Below are positions 1-12,007 of a stretch of DNA of 64,000 nucleotides, one piece after another. A program made the position numbers and the translations under genes. The notes beneath the pieces were generated by a model, which had not been told where the DNA came from, searched no databases, and saw nothing but the letters and a program-made list of their open reading frames with translations. Source of the stretch: Phaffia rhodozyma. Lineage: Eukaryota > Basidiomycota > Tremellomycetes > Cystofilobasidiales > Mrakiaceae. Location: the NCBI GenBank assembly GCA_014706385.1, contig JACGZH010000001.1:806001-870000 (forward strand), written 5' to 3'. Within the stretch, counting starts at the first letter, position 1, and each line of letters opens with the position of its first letter.

Positions 1-1303
1 AGCTCGACCAATCGAGCCATAGCCAGAGCAGAGAGAGGGGTCTCAGGAGGAGCTTTCACAACCACAGGGCATCCGGCTGCTAACGCAGGAGCAATCTTCC
101 TGGTCTGTTAATTCATCGAGAATAAAGTTCAGTTCCGGCCATGTACTTGACACACAATATAATGTAAACAGACATGAAGCTCACAATCATGGCATTGGGC
201 TATCGTTAAAGAAAAATACAGACGAACACACGAGAATAAAAGAGAGGCAGAATCAGCGATAAGATCACAAGCATTTCTGTGTAGATATCCCGCAGGCGAA
301 GATAACAAGACCTTACAAAGTTCCAGCAAGCAAGGATCGAGCACACTCCGACCGGCTGTTTAATGACAATGTTTCGAAGTCCAGGAGTGGCGGAAGGGAT
401 GGTATCTCCGTAGCTTCGGACGGCTTCGGCAGAAAACCTGTTTTCATGGAGATATTTGATACATAAGCCTATAGGATTCATTCCAAGTTCAAGGGTCAAA
501 CATAAGCTGGAAAAGAAACCAACCAGTCCACAAAGGAGGCTCCGTAGGCAATTTCTCCTCTAGCATCGGCGAGAGGCTTTCCGTTTTCCTGTAGAGATAG
601 GTTGATAAGGGATTGAAAGAGGCATATATTGGGTCATAAGTTTATCGGACCATCTCGCTGAACTACCGGATGAAATACATTCGAACGAACGATAGTGATG
701 ATCTTTGCCAAATCCTCCTGATGCAAGATCATCAGATCATTTAGTTTCCTCAGCAAGTCGGAGCGATGCTAGAGAGACCCATGTACACCACGAGGAGTCA
801 ATCGACGTTCGATATTTATATGCAAACTTGAGTTTGGAACTGATTGTACTACACACCTTAGCAGTGGTCTGGGCCCACTCTTTGCGCACGCTGTCTGCCA
901 CTTTGATGACTTCGTTGACTTCCTCGGCATTCAGATCCGGGGCATAGGCAATCTAGACATACCGGATTAATCCAAAGAAATCTTTATCAGTATCTGCTCT
1001 GAGATCTCACGCGAAGGAAACTGAACGAACAACATCATTGCTAGCTGGATCTCGAATTTCGAAGTTGACACCTTCATCTTCTCTGGATGGAGTGACCCAG
1101 CTTCCATCAACAAAGTTGGTGTATCGGAGTAAATCCGGTTGGGCGAGCTTGAGCTTGGAGGCAAGAGTATCCTGAGAAAACGACCCAGGCAAGCTAGATA
1201 GAGAGGTAGATGGCTTGAGCAGGGAGAGATATCGGGGAGCAGAGGAAGTCATGGCTCGAACAAAGGAAGATGAAGTCTTGATTGATGATCTAGAAAGGAG
1301 CAT
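1..1303 (-). CDS. UGA2: Succinate-semialdehyde dehydrogenase, 5' part (gene runs off the left edge)
   Basis: NAD(P)-dependent oxidation of succinic semialdehyde to succinate, the last step of the GABA shunt. The first exon (1303 down to about 1011) starts MLLSRSSIKTSSSFVRAM, rich in Arg/Ser/Thr and free of acidic residues, which looks like a mitochondrial presequence, then reads TNFVDGSWV. Later exons (about 857-952, 518-588, 365-480, 1-106) read KEWAQTTAK, GKPLADARGEIAYGASFVDW, YGDTIPSATPGLRNIVIKQP and KIAPALAAGCPVVVKAPPET, the order and motifs of class I SSADH (substrate pocket and start of the NAD-binding fold). The catalytic Cys/Glu half is outside the window. The simplest join of exon 1 (donor at 1010) to exon 2 (acceptor near 953) is not in phase, so a tiny exon or another splice site must exist there. 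Family call is firm; SSADH rather than another aldehyde dehydrogenase rests on the GDTIP and IKQPVGVC motifs. Confidence 0.9.
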
Positions 1304-1665
1304 GCCTGTTTGAGGTACACGGAAGAAGAGTAGGAAAGTAGAGAGAAAAGATGAAGGGATGTGCGATGAGGTTCCGCTTTTGAGCGTCGAACGTATCGCT
1401 TAATCAGAATTTCGAGTGCGATCAAATAGCGCTCAACACCCAAGAAGGCAGAGGGACCGGCGGATCAGGCGGATAGGTTTCGACGATGTCATCGGCTAAA
1501 TTCGAATCGGCTAAGTTGGGTCACGTGGATAAGAGGTTGCTGTGCTCGAGATAGGTAATATCTGATTTTCCCGTAAATCATTTACCTTCGGCCAGCTCCT
1601 CTACGTCCCCGGACCTCCCTCTGATGTTCTCTCCTCTTTCTTACCGGTAAAAACCATCTGCTATC
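1304..1665. promoter_or_regulatory. Divergent intergenic region, SSADH / small mitochondrial protein
   Basis: About 360 bp separate the start codons of two divergently transcribed genes whose products both look mitochondrial. The right part is pyrimidine-rich just before the ATG at 1666, as is usual for fungal leaders. I see no recognisable operator or RNA gene in it. Confidence 0.5.
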
Positions 1666-2743
1666 ATGAATCTCTCATCGCGTCCAGTATACTCGCTCCT
1701 TCGTTCGTCTGCTCAATCTGGCCGAGCATTCAGTACCTCAGCTGCTGCTCGGTCCCAACCTTCGGTTCCTTTGGCTACCCCGGTCCCGTCACCTCCGACC
1801 GTCGGATCTATCCAAGTTTGTCATGTCCCTCTCCTCTTAAATATCAGAAGCAATTATGATTGAACATCGTGCATTTCAAACCTACAGCTTAAAAAACCGA
1901 TAGGCGCTTTCAGAGGAGCTGCATTTGGATTTCTACTTGCCACCTCTATTGCATCCGGCTTCGCGTCTTGGAAGATTTTTGAAGAATACAAGCAAGTCAC
2001 CAGCTTGTTGCAGGAATCAGTTAGAGAGTTGAACGTGTCGGTTGCTTTGGTTCGTCTTTTGGTTCTGCATGCTTTTCTTTCTTTGTTGCCCTTTGAGCGA
2101 GGTGCTGACATCTGAGTTTTGTTTTTGTGTCTTCTCTTTGTTATCTATGGGGTTGGGCTGGTGTCGACAATCCTTTCCCTTAATCTGCCATCTCGACGCT
2201 CCTCAAAACTTTACGCTCGACCAACTGTTCAACCCACTCAGATGGCAGATCATGTAAAAAGGATACAAGATGTCGAGCGGAGTATAGAAAGTGTCAAGCA
2301 AGACAGTTCGAGTAAAGCTGACTTGTCAAAACTCCGAGCAGAATTTAAAAAAGTCTTTGTAGGTCTTTCTCTTTCCTTACCTTCACATTCTCTGTTGTTG
2401 GTCTTTTCTCCGTCTTATGAAGGGATAGTGGGGCTTTCGCGTGTGTTGGATCCAAACTATACTAATAGATTCTGGGAAGATAACCATTGTTGATATCCGT
2501 GAGACATGTACTGACTTAAGGGCTCTTTCTTCCCCATCTGCCCTTCTATTTTAGGACGGTCTTCGCTTAGAATTCCTCGAGTGAGTTCAAATGGGTTCTT
2601 CCTTCTCTTCTTCCTCTCACCTTATTCAATCACGACCATTACTGATGCTCATCTGTTGTGCATACAGCGCTAAGACACATCTGTGGGGAATAGAGCAAGA
2701 CTTAGGATCGTTGACAAAGAAAAACACTATCCGACTTCTTTGA
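1666..2743 (+). CDS. Small mitochondrial-type single-pass coiled-coil protein, function unknown
   Basis: Five exons can be joined in frame: 1666-about 1815, about 1888-2038, about 2242-2358, a short exon near 2556-2581, and about 2669-2743. The N-terminus is Arg/Ser-rich (SSRPVYSLLRSSAQSGRAFS) and looks like a mitochondrial presequence. Exon 2 reads LKKPIGAFRGAAFGFLLATS then IASGFASWKIF, one membrane-spanning segment. The rest is charged and helical (HVKRIQDVERSIESVKQDSS), compatible with a coiled coil, and ends IEQDLGSLTKKNTIRLL. The join at the end of exon 2 is the least certain. I do not recognise the family. A role on an inner-membrane or membrane-contact complex would be a guess; the architecture (presequence, one TM, coiled coil) is all that can be supported. 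Confidence 0.65.
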
Positions 2744-3043
2744 AACTACCAGTTTTTGTAATACATCAGGAATCAATCCGAATCGAGATGGGATAGGGCC
2801 AGTAATACATGAGATTTATTGAATTAGAGCAGAAGAGGTTCCACTCGCCCACTAAAAATTCACTTCTGACCATTGTCGACAGAACTATCGAGAGCACAAA
2901 GTTACGAAAGAGATAGAAGCACGAGAGATATCATGTGATGATAGAAAAGTCCAATGATGGGAAAACATAAACAAGGTGATCAAGAATAACAATAAAAAAG
3001 AGAAGAAATAAGAGTACGAAAGAAAACACAAAAACATCAAGGC

Positions 3044-5089
3044 CTACTTCCCGGTCTCCCCAGAGTCAAACACCACGTTCGACTTGCTCCCCTTTTCATT
3101 TCCCAATCCTGTAGACGTTGGTCCTGAACCAGCTCCGGGCGCGCCCGCCCTGAGCGAAGACTCATTCACAGGTACGTGCCCTCCCATGGCCGTAGGAACA
3201 TACGCCTCCTGAGGAATAGACGATTCATCGATTCCTTCAGCAGCTTCGATGACCTCGTACATTCCTGTATGATTGAGAGAAACAGCCATTTTAGCACATA
3301 GGCAACGGTCATCTTCTGAAACTGATACCCTTACGAGAGGCAATCTCTGGAGCTGGCACTTTGCCAGAAAGAATGTCCCTGGAGGGAACAGCCGAACCGT
3401 AGAATTCTAACCAGAGGCAAAAAAAGAAAGCCGACACTCAGGGATGACCTATCTCGATAAAAGCAAGGAGACCAAGACTAAAACTCACGTTTGTTTGCTT
3501 CTTTTCGCTCAATCAACACAGTGCCCTGTCCATTAATTTATTGTTTGCGTAAGCTTGAAATGCCCGAAAAGTTCATCGGCGAAGGGGCTCTTGCTAGTTA
3601 TTTTTCAGGTATGAACGTACTTCTAAGGAGAGTCCAGCGAACAATCCTTTGGATTTGCTATAGCTGAACATGGCTGCTGGACTCGCCAAAGCCGTCTGAA
3701 CGGATCCGCCCGTTCCAATTGGGCCAGCGGCAGCCGAGATATTGCCTATATGACCACGAGAACAATTGGAAGATCAATCAATAAGAGCACGGATGACGCG
3801 CGAGTTAGAAAGTACTCACCTCCAATCGTGACGTTTCCTCCCATCGAGAAAGATCGCACGGCCTCGTCGGAGTTGAGAACTACCACGAAATCTGAAAATC
3901 TCAACAGGAATAAGCTCTTTACGATCATTGAGTTCTTTAAAGAACAGCAAACGAACCGGTGATATCACTATACAAAAGGGTCGTCCAGCAGTGGTATACG
4001 GAGCAGCGGGTTAGAAACATACTAGCTGATGACACCTAAATCTACAAGATATGACAACTTACGCTCCGGCTTGCTATAGAGTCCGATAGAATGAAGTGAT
4101 ATGCTGTTGAGCTTGTTGCTCTTTATGCAACAGTGTTTAAACAAAACAATGAACTGACCAGGCCCCAACCTAACCCTCCTGTGCCAATCAACGAAGGAGC
4201 TGACCAAGATCCGTCTCTTATGACACAAGTGAAGACGCACATTGATTAGACAAGTCAAGTTGAAGCCGATGAAGACGACTGAGACAGTAGAACATACGGT
4301 AGCCTAGAGATGACCAGTCCAGTTCCTCCTCGGCCAGAGAAGATGAACCCGGCTTTGACAACGGTAAAAATGGCAAGACCTTTGGCATTAAGGAGCACTG
4401 CCTTGGGGATAGCATTCAGAGCAGATCGAGGTTGGTTCGGGTCGGCTGTGACAGAGGAAGTACATCGAGTAAGTCGAGGCGCAGAATAGGACAAAGAGGT
4501 CTTTGCAACAGATTTACTGACCAAGAAACACAGTTAGGATTTCAGCCGCTTTCTGAGTTTCAGCGGCCAAGCTGAAGTTTTGCTTAACCCCGCTCGCTTG
4601 CGATACAGCAAGAGTGGAGCTTTCCTATTGATTCAGACAAGATGGCAGATTAGAGCAGCGAAAGAAATCGTGAGATCAGGTCTATAACGGTCCAAAGGCG
4701 TGATTTGGGTTGATCCGATATTAGATTATGTGAACACAGCAGATACCTGCAAGAAATTGGTTGTTTGTCCAGCTGCCTTTTTGGCTCCTGAGGACAGTGG
4801 CCGAGATGTAGAGCGAATTCAAGGAACAAGCCGGATCGTGATCCAATGAGCAATACTGAAACGATGCTTCCAAGGCAACCAGAGATGGTTTCTTCAGAAA
4901 CAAAATACCACACTGACCAGTTTGTACTTTCGACCAAAGAGACATGTTGTAAGATACGAAGAAGGTCGTTGATGATGTATAAGGTTAGAAGAAGACGACG
5001 TTCCATCTTTCACCATCTCTCGGCCGAGTGTATCTCGAGGCGTGCGCAGATCATGGCTTGTTATCTAAGTTACCTAAGGGGTTCTCCAT
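3044..5089 (-). CDS. SYLF (DUF500/Ysc84-type) domain protein
   Basis: Ysc84/Lsb3 and SH3YL1 SYLF domains bind phosphoinositides and actin and act at endocytic sites. Signature stretches seen on the minus strand: AAETQKAAEILTVFL, IPKAVLLNAKGLAIFTVVKA, GFIFSGRGGTGLVISRL, FLIVLNSDEAVRSFS and GNVTIGGNISAAAGPIGTG, followed by SKSKGLFAGLSLEG. The start I prefer is the ATG at 5089, giving a 16-nt first exon (MENPL plus one base, donor at 5073) that splices in phase to an exon starting at 4787 (GAKKAAGQTTNFLQ). The C-terminus is a Gly/Ser/Pro-rich tail ending in NVVFDSGETGK. No SH3 domain follows the SYLF domain, unlike Ysc84/Lsb3, so recruitment must differ. The start codon lies only 94 bp from that of NDUFS5 on the other strand. 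Confidence 0.88.
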
Positions 5090-5183
5090 CTCGTAGTCAA
5101 TCTTCCCCGCCTTCCTGGTTCATCCGATCTCATCCATAGACCATCTCAACAACTCAGCTTCAACTTCAACTTTGACAAATACA

Positions 5184-6079
5184 ATGGCGGTATGTCCATC
5201 AACGTGTTCATCCGTTGTTGTTTTGGTCCTTGTGGCTTAGGATCATGTTGAACTTTTTCTTATAGTCCGGACAAAGCTTGAAAGGAGGTTAGTCTACCCT
5301 TGCGTTCTTTGTACTTTGTCTTCTGTTTTGAGATCGGACCAATTTATCACTGTTCTACTCGTTCTTTTCTTCTCTTCTTTTTGCCTTCTAGGTTTGACAC
5401 CTTGCTTCGTATTCTGGCAAGACTTTACAAGGGTCTGTCCCATCGGTTTATTCCACTCGGATTCACCGTGTTGATCGCCTACCTCTCGTTTGATTCTCAA
5501 CAGTGCTACGCTGGAACCGACAACCCCAAGGATTGTACTCTCTTCAGAGAGGATTATCAAGAGTGCTTGCACAACAAGAAGGAGGTACGTGTCTCTTGAT
5601 ATCTCCAGACAACATCTGCCAGTTTCGATGGGTTCTGTGCATATGGAGCGTAATCAGAGTGGGAGAAAAGTCATCCATGTGAATTGCTATCCTTATGCCC
5701 AGTCGTAACTAGTAGATCAAGGACATCGAGATCAGCTAGATCCCACCTCTGAAGCTTTGAGGATTACAAACGTCCATGGCATTGATCGTCAGACACTACC
5801 AAAATTCTGCCCACGAATCCCTTCACTAAAACATCCGCGGACATCATACTTCCTTTTCCTCTCCTGTTTTCCCTTGAACCTGTTAGCTGACTTCCCTTTG
5901 TCATGGACCCACAGCATGCCAGATCAGAAGCGATCCACGCTCAATACGCGAAGAACTTGGAGAAAGAAGGCAAGAGTCAAAAAGAAATCGCTCAGGCCCT
6001 CAAATTAGGCTTAGCCGTCAGTGTTGGGCTGATCGAGGGACACGGATACGAGAAAGAGGGTAGCTCAGAATCTGGATAG
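5184..6079 (+). CDS. NDUFS5: Mitochondrial complex I subunit NDUFS5 (15 kDa, twin CX9C type)
   Basis: Five exons join cleanly in phase: 5184-5189, 5266-5287, 5392-5432, 5504-5584 and 5915-6079. The product is about 104 residues and starts MASGQSLKGGLTPCFVFWQD. Four cysteines are each separated by exactly nine residues (CFVFWQDFTRC, CYAGTDNPKDC, CTLFREDYQEC), the CX9C pattern of Mia40-oxidised intermembrane-space proteins. The segment YQECLHNKKE is the family hallmark of NDUFS5, an accessory subunit of NADH:ubiquinone oxidoreductase on the intermembrane-space side of the membrane arm. The tail is helical and charged. The first exon is only six bases (Met-Ala). Its presence implies the organism keeps a proton-pumping complex I, as basidiomycetes do and Saccharomyces does not. 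Confidence 0.92.
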
Positions 6080-6643
6080 GACAGATCAGAGAAGGATCAG
6101 GTGTACGAGGGTAGTCAAAGTTGTCTGAATACAGTTGTAGATCTATGTAATGTTCTGTTATGCTCTTGCATATCGCCTATCAAGTTCAAAGACCAGGAAG
6201 TGCCTTCGACAATTCAGGTTCACATCAGTGGGTAGATCTGAACACAGGATACGCGTCTACTCGGTACAGCAGTAGAATCCTTAGTCTACCTTTGGTATGT
6301 TTCGATCTTCTCGATGTTCTTTAGAACAAGGAAGATGTTAAGAATGCAGACAACGTACTGGCAACGCGAAGATCAAGAGAGACGGAGAAGGGAAGTAGTT
6401 GGATAGAGTTGAAAGCAGAGAAAAGTATGTCGGTCGGCGGAGGTGGTCCTTCGTTTGTGATAATTAGAACGACCCTGCTTTCAACAACTCCCATCTTCTA
6501 CTTCCGACTCGATCAGAAGGAGATACCCACTTTCACCTCTTCAGTCTCTCTTTTGTTGAGCTGTGAACAACATTTGTCTGTGAAAACCTCATCTGAACGC
6601 TCTTACCTCTTACCTGGCCCCGATTTACAGAGGAACAACAAGG
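6080..6643. other. Intergenic region between NDUFS5 and UPF2
   Basis: About 560 bp holding the NDUFS5 3' end and the UPF2 promoter. A single ACGCGT occurs near 6250. There is no open frame with coding character and no visible RNA gene. Confidence 0.5.
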
Positions 6644-9600
6644 ATGTCAACCGAACTACCTCTTCATCCAGATCCTCTCAAACGATCCAAACGACTACCT
6701 CTTCTTCAACTAAACACCAACCCGTCTGTCGCTTCCAAGAAGACTTATGACTCTTCTCTAAAACGACACACCTCTCTCCTCAACAAGCTTCGCAAACAGT
6801 TTTCCTTAGAATCAAAGGAGAGTGTGCTAAAGGAGATCGATAGTCTGAGTCTGGGAAAGTACGCGGAAGAGATCGTGGATGCTTGCGTTGAAGGAATCAC
6901 AGGGCTGGGAGGAAAAGGAGACGTGTTAAGTGTCGTGGAGGTAAGGTTCTTCTTTCTCTTGAACGCAAACTACTTGCTCTCTTTCTTTTATCTCGAGGGA
7001 GACGATGTCTCTTTCGGTTCGAAGAGTTGCTCGTACAGTGTGGAGGAGGTTTAGCTTTCAAACTTCGACCTTCAGCACTGTATTGATCCTCGTTAATCGC
7101 AACAAACATACTCTCTTGATCGGTTGAATTAATCATTGCCTCTCTCCTACTTGGTCATCTTGACAGATCCTCACCCGCCTGTCGATTCGGTTGGACCACT
7201 CCGTCTTTCTTCTTCCTCTCCTCACTCAATTGTACGCTCTCCTCGCCCCACCGACTCCCTCAGCTCTTAAAGCTCTTCCTGCCGAGCAAAGGGATCGAGA
7301 AGAAAAAGAACGGGTGTCTAGACAGCGAGGCGTGTTGAGAGTTCTATCCGAGGCAGAGGTATGCGGTCTGAAGATACAAGGAGGGGTCGCAGCGTTGAAC
7401 GTTGCGGCAGGAAAAAGGTCAAAGACAGCTGGAACTGGGACGGGAAGCTCGGAGGAGAAAAAGGACGGAGGGTTGGTTGAAGAGGCGCTCAAAGCGCTTG
7501 TACGTCCCTCTCTTTGTCTTGTTCACTCATAAGACTTGCCTTCATTGTGTGGTACTGGAGAAAGAAACAGCCTTTGACCTTTTCTTGTACCACGAACATG
7601 AATGCTTCATGTCCAATTGTAGTTGACATCCGATCCAATATTCACCTCTCTTCCGCTCTTTGCGTCCTTCCTGAAAACTTTCGGAAGACTCTATCTTGGC
7701 TCGGAAACAAGAACTCAATCGCTAACTGAAGAAGTTAAGAATACTAATGAGGTCGGAACAGGCGAGGACGATGAGCTGGTTCCAAGCGCCGTTCAAAGTC
7801 GGCTGAGAACTGCATTCAACTCCTACTATGAATCGTTAGCTAAAAACGTTCAGAAGGGAAGAGTAGTACGTTCTTTGATTCCCGTTATCATGCTTCCATT
7901 TCATTCTCTGACCAGCAGGCTTTGCGTGTTTCATGGGATCGGGCGCTATTTGGCTTTTACAGAGATTGCAAGAACAGGATCTGAAGAATCACGAGGCGTA
8001 TATCAAGTCGGGAGAAATCTTTGAAGATAGACAACAGGCGTACGAGAAGATGACGAAAGAGGTAGAGAGATTAATGGCTGGATTAACCTCGTACGTCTAG
8101 ATTGTCAACCTTTTATACTTCACATGTCTTACAATAAAAACTCATTCTTTGTCTTTCAACTCTCTAACCGTAACAGCCTAGCCGATCTATTACATCTGCC
8201 AGCCCCATCCTTTCCTGCGCTACCTCCTCCGAAAGGCTCAGGATCCGTCCTTGTCCTTGATAGTTCGACCTCGGCTAACCCTTATGCTCGTTCACTGGAT
8301 GACATTCCTGTTGGTGGGATGTGGGAAGACGAGGAGCAGCGTAAATTTTACGAAGACATTATCGACCTTGCTGATTTTGTTCCGGGAGGTTTCTTGGGTG
8401 TCAAGTTGAAGAAAGATAAGGAGAGAGAGAAGGAAAAAGAAAAAGACGGAAAAGAAGCGGAAGAGATCCAAGATCAGATAGTAATACTGGACAGAGAGCT
8501 AGGGGACGAAAAAGCGGGGATCGAGGAAGTTGAAGCTATTAGACCTGAAGAGGATGGAGAAGAGACAACAGCGACGGGGGAGATTCCAGAGTCGGTCGTT
8601 TCGTGAGTTCCTATCAGTTTTCCCTTCATATTGATCAACTTTCGCTAAATGCGTATTTTCTGGGCGTGTCTGCGCTCACCTCAACTGATATATACAGGTC
8701 ACTCTCAAATCTTGACCCCTCCACCGCAATCCTCACTCCTTCAGCAGATGATCCTGCCCTCCCCGCAGGTCCACTTGCCAGATTGAACGCCATCTTTACG
8801 GCCTTGCCGGAAGCAGTTTCGAAATCAGTGGTCGATCAGTTGGCAGTGGATTTTGCAATCATGAACTCGAAACCAAGCAGAAAGAAAGTCGTCAAGGTTT
8901 GTGCTGAGTTCTTTTGTTCTTCACGTTTGACACAGACAGAAAACCTCTCTGATTCTTTCCCCTCTAACTGGTATAAATTTCCGCTGTGTCTCAGTTCCTG
9001 AGCTCGGTTCCTAAAAATCGATCCGACCTCTTACCTCTCTACGCCCGGTTCGTTGCTGCTTTGGATCCCTATATGCCGGACGTCGGGAAAGATTTAATTG
9101 CCATTGTTAGTCCTTGGAAGATGCTTCGTTAAACTTGCTTTTTCCTGGTTTCAAGCTTCCCTTCTGATGTGGTCTTTTCGCCCCTGGCTCTGGCGAAACT
9201 AACAGTTGGACGAAGAGTTTCGGTATCTCCAACGAAAAAGACTTGTCAAGGAGCTGGCTGAGGTCCGATCAAAGGTACAGTGATATTTTAAATCAACCAT
9301 ATCACATACGAGCTTCATACTGATGTATCGGGGGTTACTTTCATTGGCTGACCATTGATGGTAACGGCCAACAGAACATCCGTTATTATTCAGAGTTGGC
9401 CAAGTTTAAAGTCGCTCGACCACACACAATCCTTCATGTCTTCAAGGTGCTAGTAGACGACCTGGCAGGAGCCAACATCGAATGCGCCGCTTTGTTGTTA
9501 GAAAATTGTGGAAGGTTCTTGTTGAGGAGTGAAGAGACAGGAGAGAGGATGAAGATCATGGTCTGTAGAAGCCTCTTCATGAACCCTATCTTCTATGGAA

Positions 9601-12007
9601 GTTGACATTTGATTTCTTATTGCTGGCGAATTGGTTGTTCAGTTGGAGCTTCTGAGAAGGAAGCAAAGTGCTCAACACATGGATCCGAGACTCGCACTTT
9701 TACTCGAGAATGCGTATTACCAGGTTTGTCTTTCTTTCCAAGTATTTTCTATACGCCAACAGTCCTTCCTGTTACTCATCAACTCATCGTTGATGATCTC
9801 TCTTCTATGTATCAGTGCAACCCACCTGACCGACCAGCCGTCCAGCAGAAAGAGCGAACTCCTATGGACCTCTTTATTCGGCATCTGGTTCATGACGTGC
9901 TTATGAAGAAGACCGTTGAAAAAGTTTTGAAGCTCATTAGAAAGCTTCATTGGGAAGATCCCCAGGTTGGTTCTTCATCGTTTTATGTTGCCGTGATCTT
10001 GATAGATGCTTCTATATAACTGACACAGTCACACAAACTCCACTACTGCGCGACAAGATCGTACATATTTTACATAAAGCGTTCACGAAAGTTTGGAAAC
10101 TCAAGTTCTCAAATATTGGAGCGTTAGCAATCGTGGTTTATGATTTGGCGAAATTTCATTCAGATTTCACAACTGGAGTGGTAGATCAAGTTTTGGAGAA
10201 CATCCGGGCTGGCTTGGAGACCAATATCTTCAAGCACAACCAACGTAGGATTGCAACAATAAAGTATCTCGGAGAACTACAGTGCGTACTTCTGCTGTCT
10301 TTTTGTTTATATATGTTCAACGTTAATGACTGCACTAAGTACACCTTTGTCTCGATATCAGTTTCTACCGCCAAGTCAATTCCACAATCATCTTCGATAC
10401 GCTTTGGTCTTTGATCACTTTTGGACATTGTGAGCTTTTCTACCAATGTCGTCCTCTCTTACTAGACTGTTGAATTATCTAACAGACGTCTCATATAAAC
10501 CCTTTTTTTTTGGGTCCTTTCTTCGTCTTTCTCTTGTTTTGAACAGCTGAGCCACTACCTGTCCCTGGAAGGTCGTCCCTTGTCGACGCTGCCGATGATT
10601 ACTTTCGAGTCCGATTAATCTGCACATTATTGGAAACATGCGGGATGTGTTTTGATAAAGGGGTCCAACAGAAAAGACTCGATCAGTTTCTGATTGTCTT
10701 CCAGGTGAGTGTCATTTTACCAGATGATCACTTATAGTTCTCATGTGCGAATTTCTGTACTCATCAGGATGATCACTGTTTTGGCGATACAGGCATATGT
10801 GATGTGTAAACGAGATCCGCCGATGGACGTTGATTTCATGGTCTCAGATACATTCGATGTGAGCCATTCGGCTACCTTTTGTGTCGACTATTGATGAACA
10901 TTGAGCTGATTAGTTCGCGTCTTGGATTATGACAGTTGATCCGGCCGGATCTTGTCCCATTCAAAAATATGGAGGAGGTCGGACTTGCTATTGACGAGTT
11001 GTTGGCTTCTCAAGCTCTTCAGTCAACCGGTGCGTCTTTCTCTTCTGCGACCACTTATTGATTCCCGGCATGTTGACTCACCGCTTGCTTGATATGGTCA
11101 TGATCAGTCGCCGATGATGAAGAGGAACGGGTTGATTCCGGAAGCGAAAGTGGAGATGAAGATCGAGAGGAAGTCATTGATTTGAGAGAAGAAACCGAAG
11201 AGAAGGAGGATCTCGAGGAGGTGAGTTTCTGGATTCCGTTGCTCTCACGAACGGCGGTTGCAGTCGAAGTAACCCTGTGCGAGTTTGTTCGATGTAGCCC
11301 CATCTGTCTGATGAGGGAAGTGCTACAGAGGAAGACATAGAGGACGACCTGGTAGTCCGTGGGCTCACAAAAGCAGACGGAATGACTCGAGAGGAAGAGG
11401 ATGAATTCACCAAGGAATTCTCACGATTGCTCATCGAGCAGGCCGATAAAAAGGGTGACAGAAAAGCTACAATCCCTGTATTCGATAGTGCGGTCCCACT
11501 GATGAGGCGAGCTCACAAGGGAACCAAGGCGGGAGAGGATGACTTGATCCGGCCCGCATCAGAGGATTCAGGGGGAAACATGAAGTTCATGCTTCTAACG
11601 AAGAAAGGAAATAAGCCTCAGGTGAGTTATCGCCTTTCAACTTTTTCAATCTTTCGACCCATACTGAAGAACGACGTATTCAACCTTTGATAAAAACGAT
11701 CTCCTACTAGACGCGATTGATGGACATACCAGCCGATTCTGCTTTAGCCATCAATACTAGATCCAATCAGATGCTTGACAAGCTCGAGCAGCAACAGATG
11801 AAGGCTCTCGTTCTGAACCATGACAAGCGTCAGGAAGACTCTGAAAAGAGAGGTTCGTGTTGCATGTTTTCTTTCTGAACGTAGATCGTCGAAGTATATC
11901 TCGTCCGAAATGTACAAGCACATTAACCTAATCTCTCTTGAATTCGCTCAGCTGAGGTCGCTGCTGCCGCTCGTAGAGGGATTCGACTGAAGTTCGTCAG
12001 CGGATAA
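6644..12007 (+). CDS. UPF2: Nonsense-mediated mRNA decay factor UPF2/NMD2
   Basis: UPF2 bridges UPF1 and UPF3 in nonsense-mediated decay. The gene is long (over 5 kb) with more than ten exons. Early exons read KRHTSLLNKLRKQFSLES and DACVEGITGL (first MIF4G repeat). The linker contains the family signature MWEDEEQRKFYEDIIDLADF, then a Lys/Glu-rich stretch (near 8405-8470). Later exons read SKPSRKKVVKVC, RYYSELAKFKVARPHTILHV, DRPAVQQKERTPMDLFIRHL and TNIFKHNQRRIATIKYLGEL (second and third MIF4G repeats). The 3' part is very acidic (about 11107-11360) and then reads EFTKEFSRLLIEQ, DSAVPLMRRAHKG and MKFMLLTKKGNKPQ, matching the C-terminal UPF1-binding region; the protein ends RRGIRLKFVSG. The start ATG at 6644 follows a pyrimidine-rich leader. 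Exact exon borders are approximate. Confidence 0.93.
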
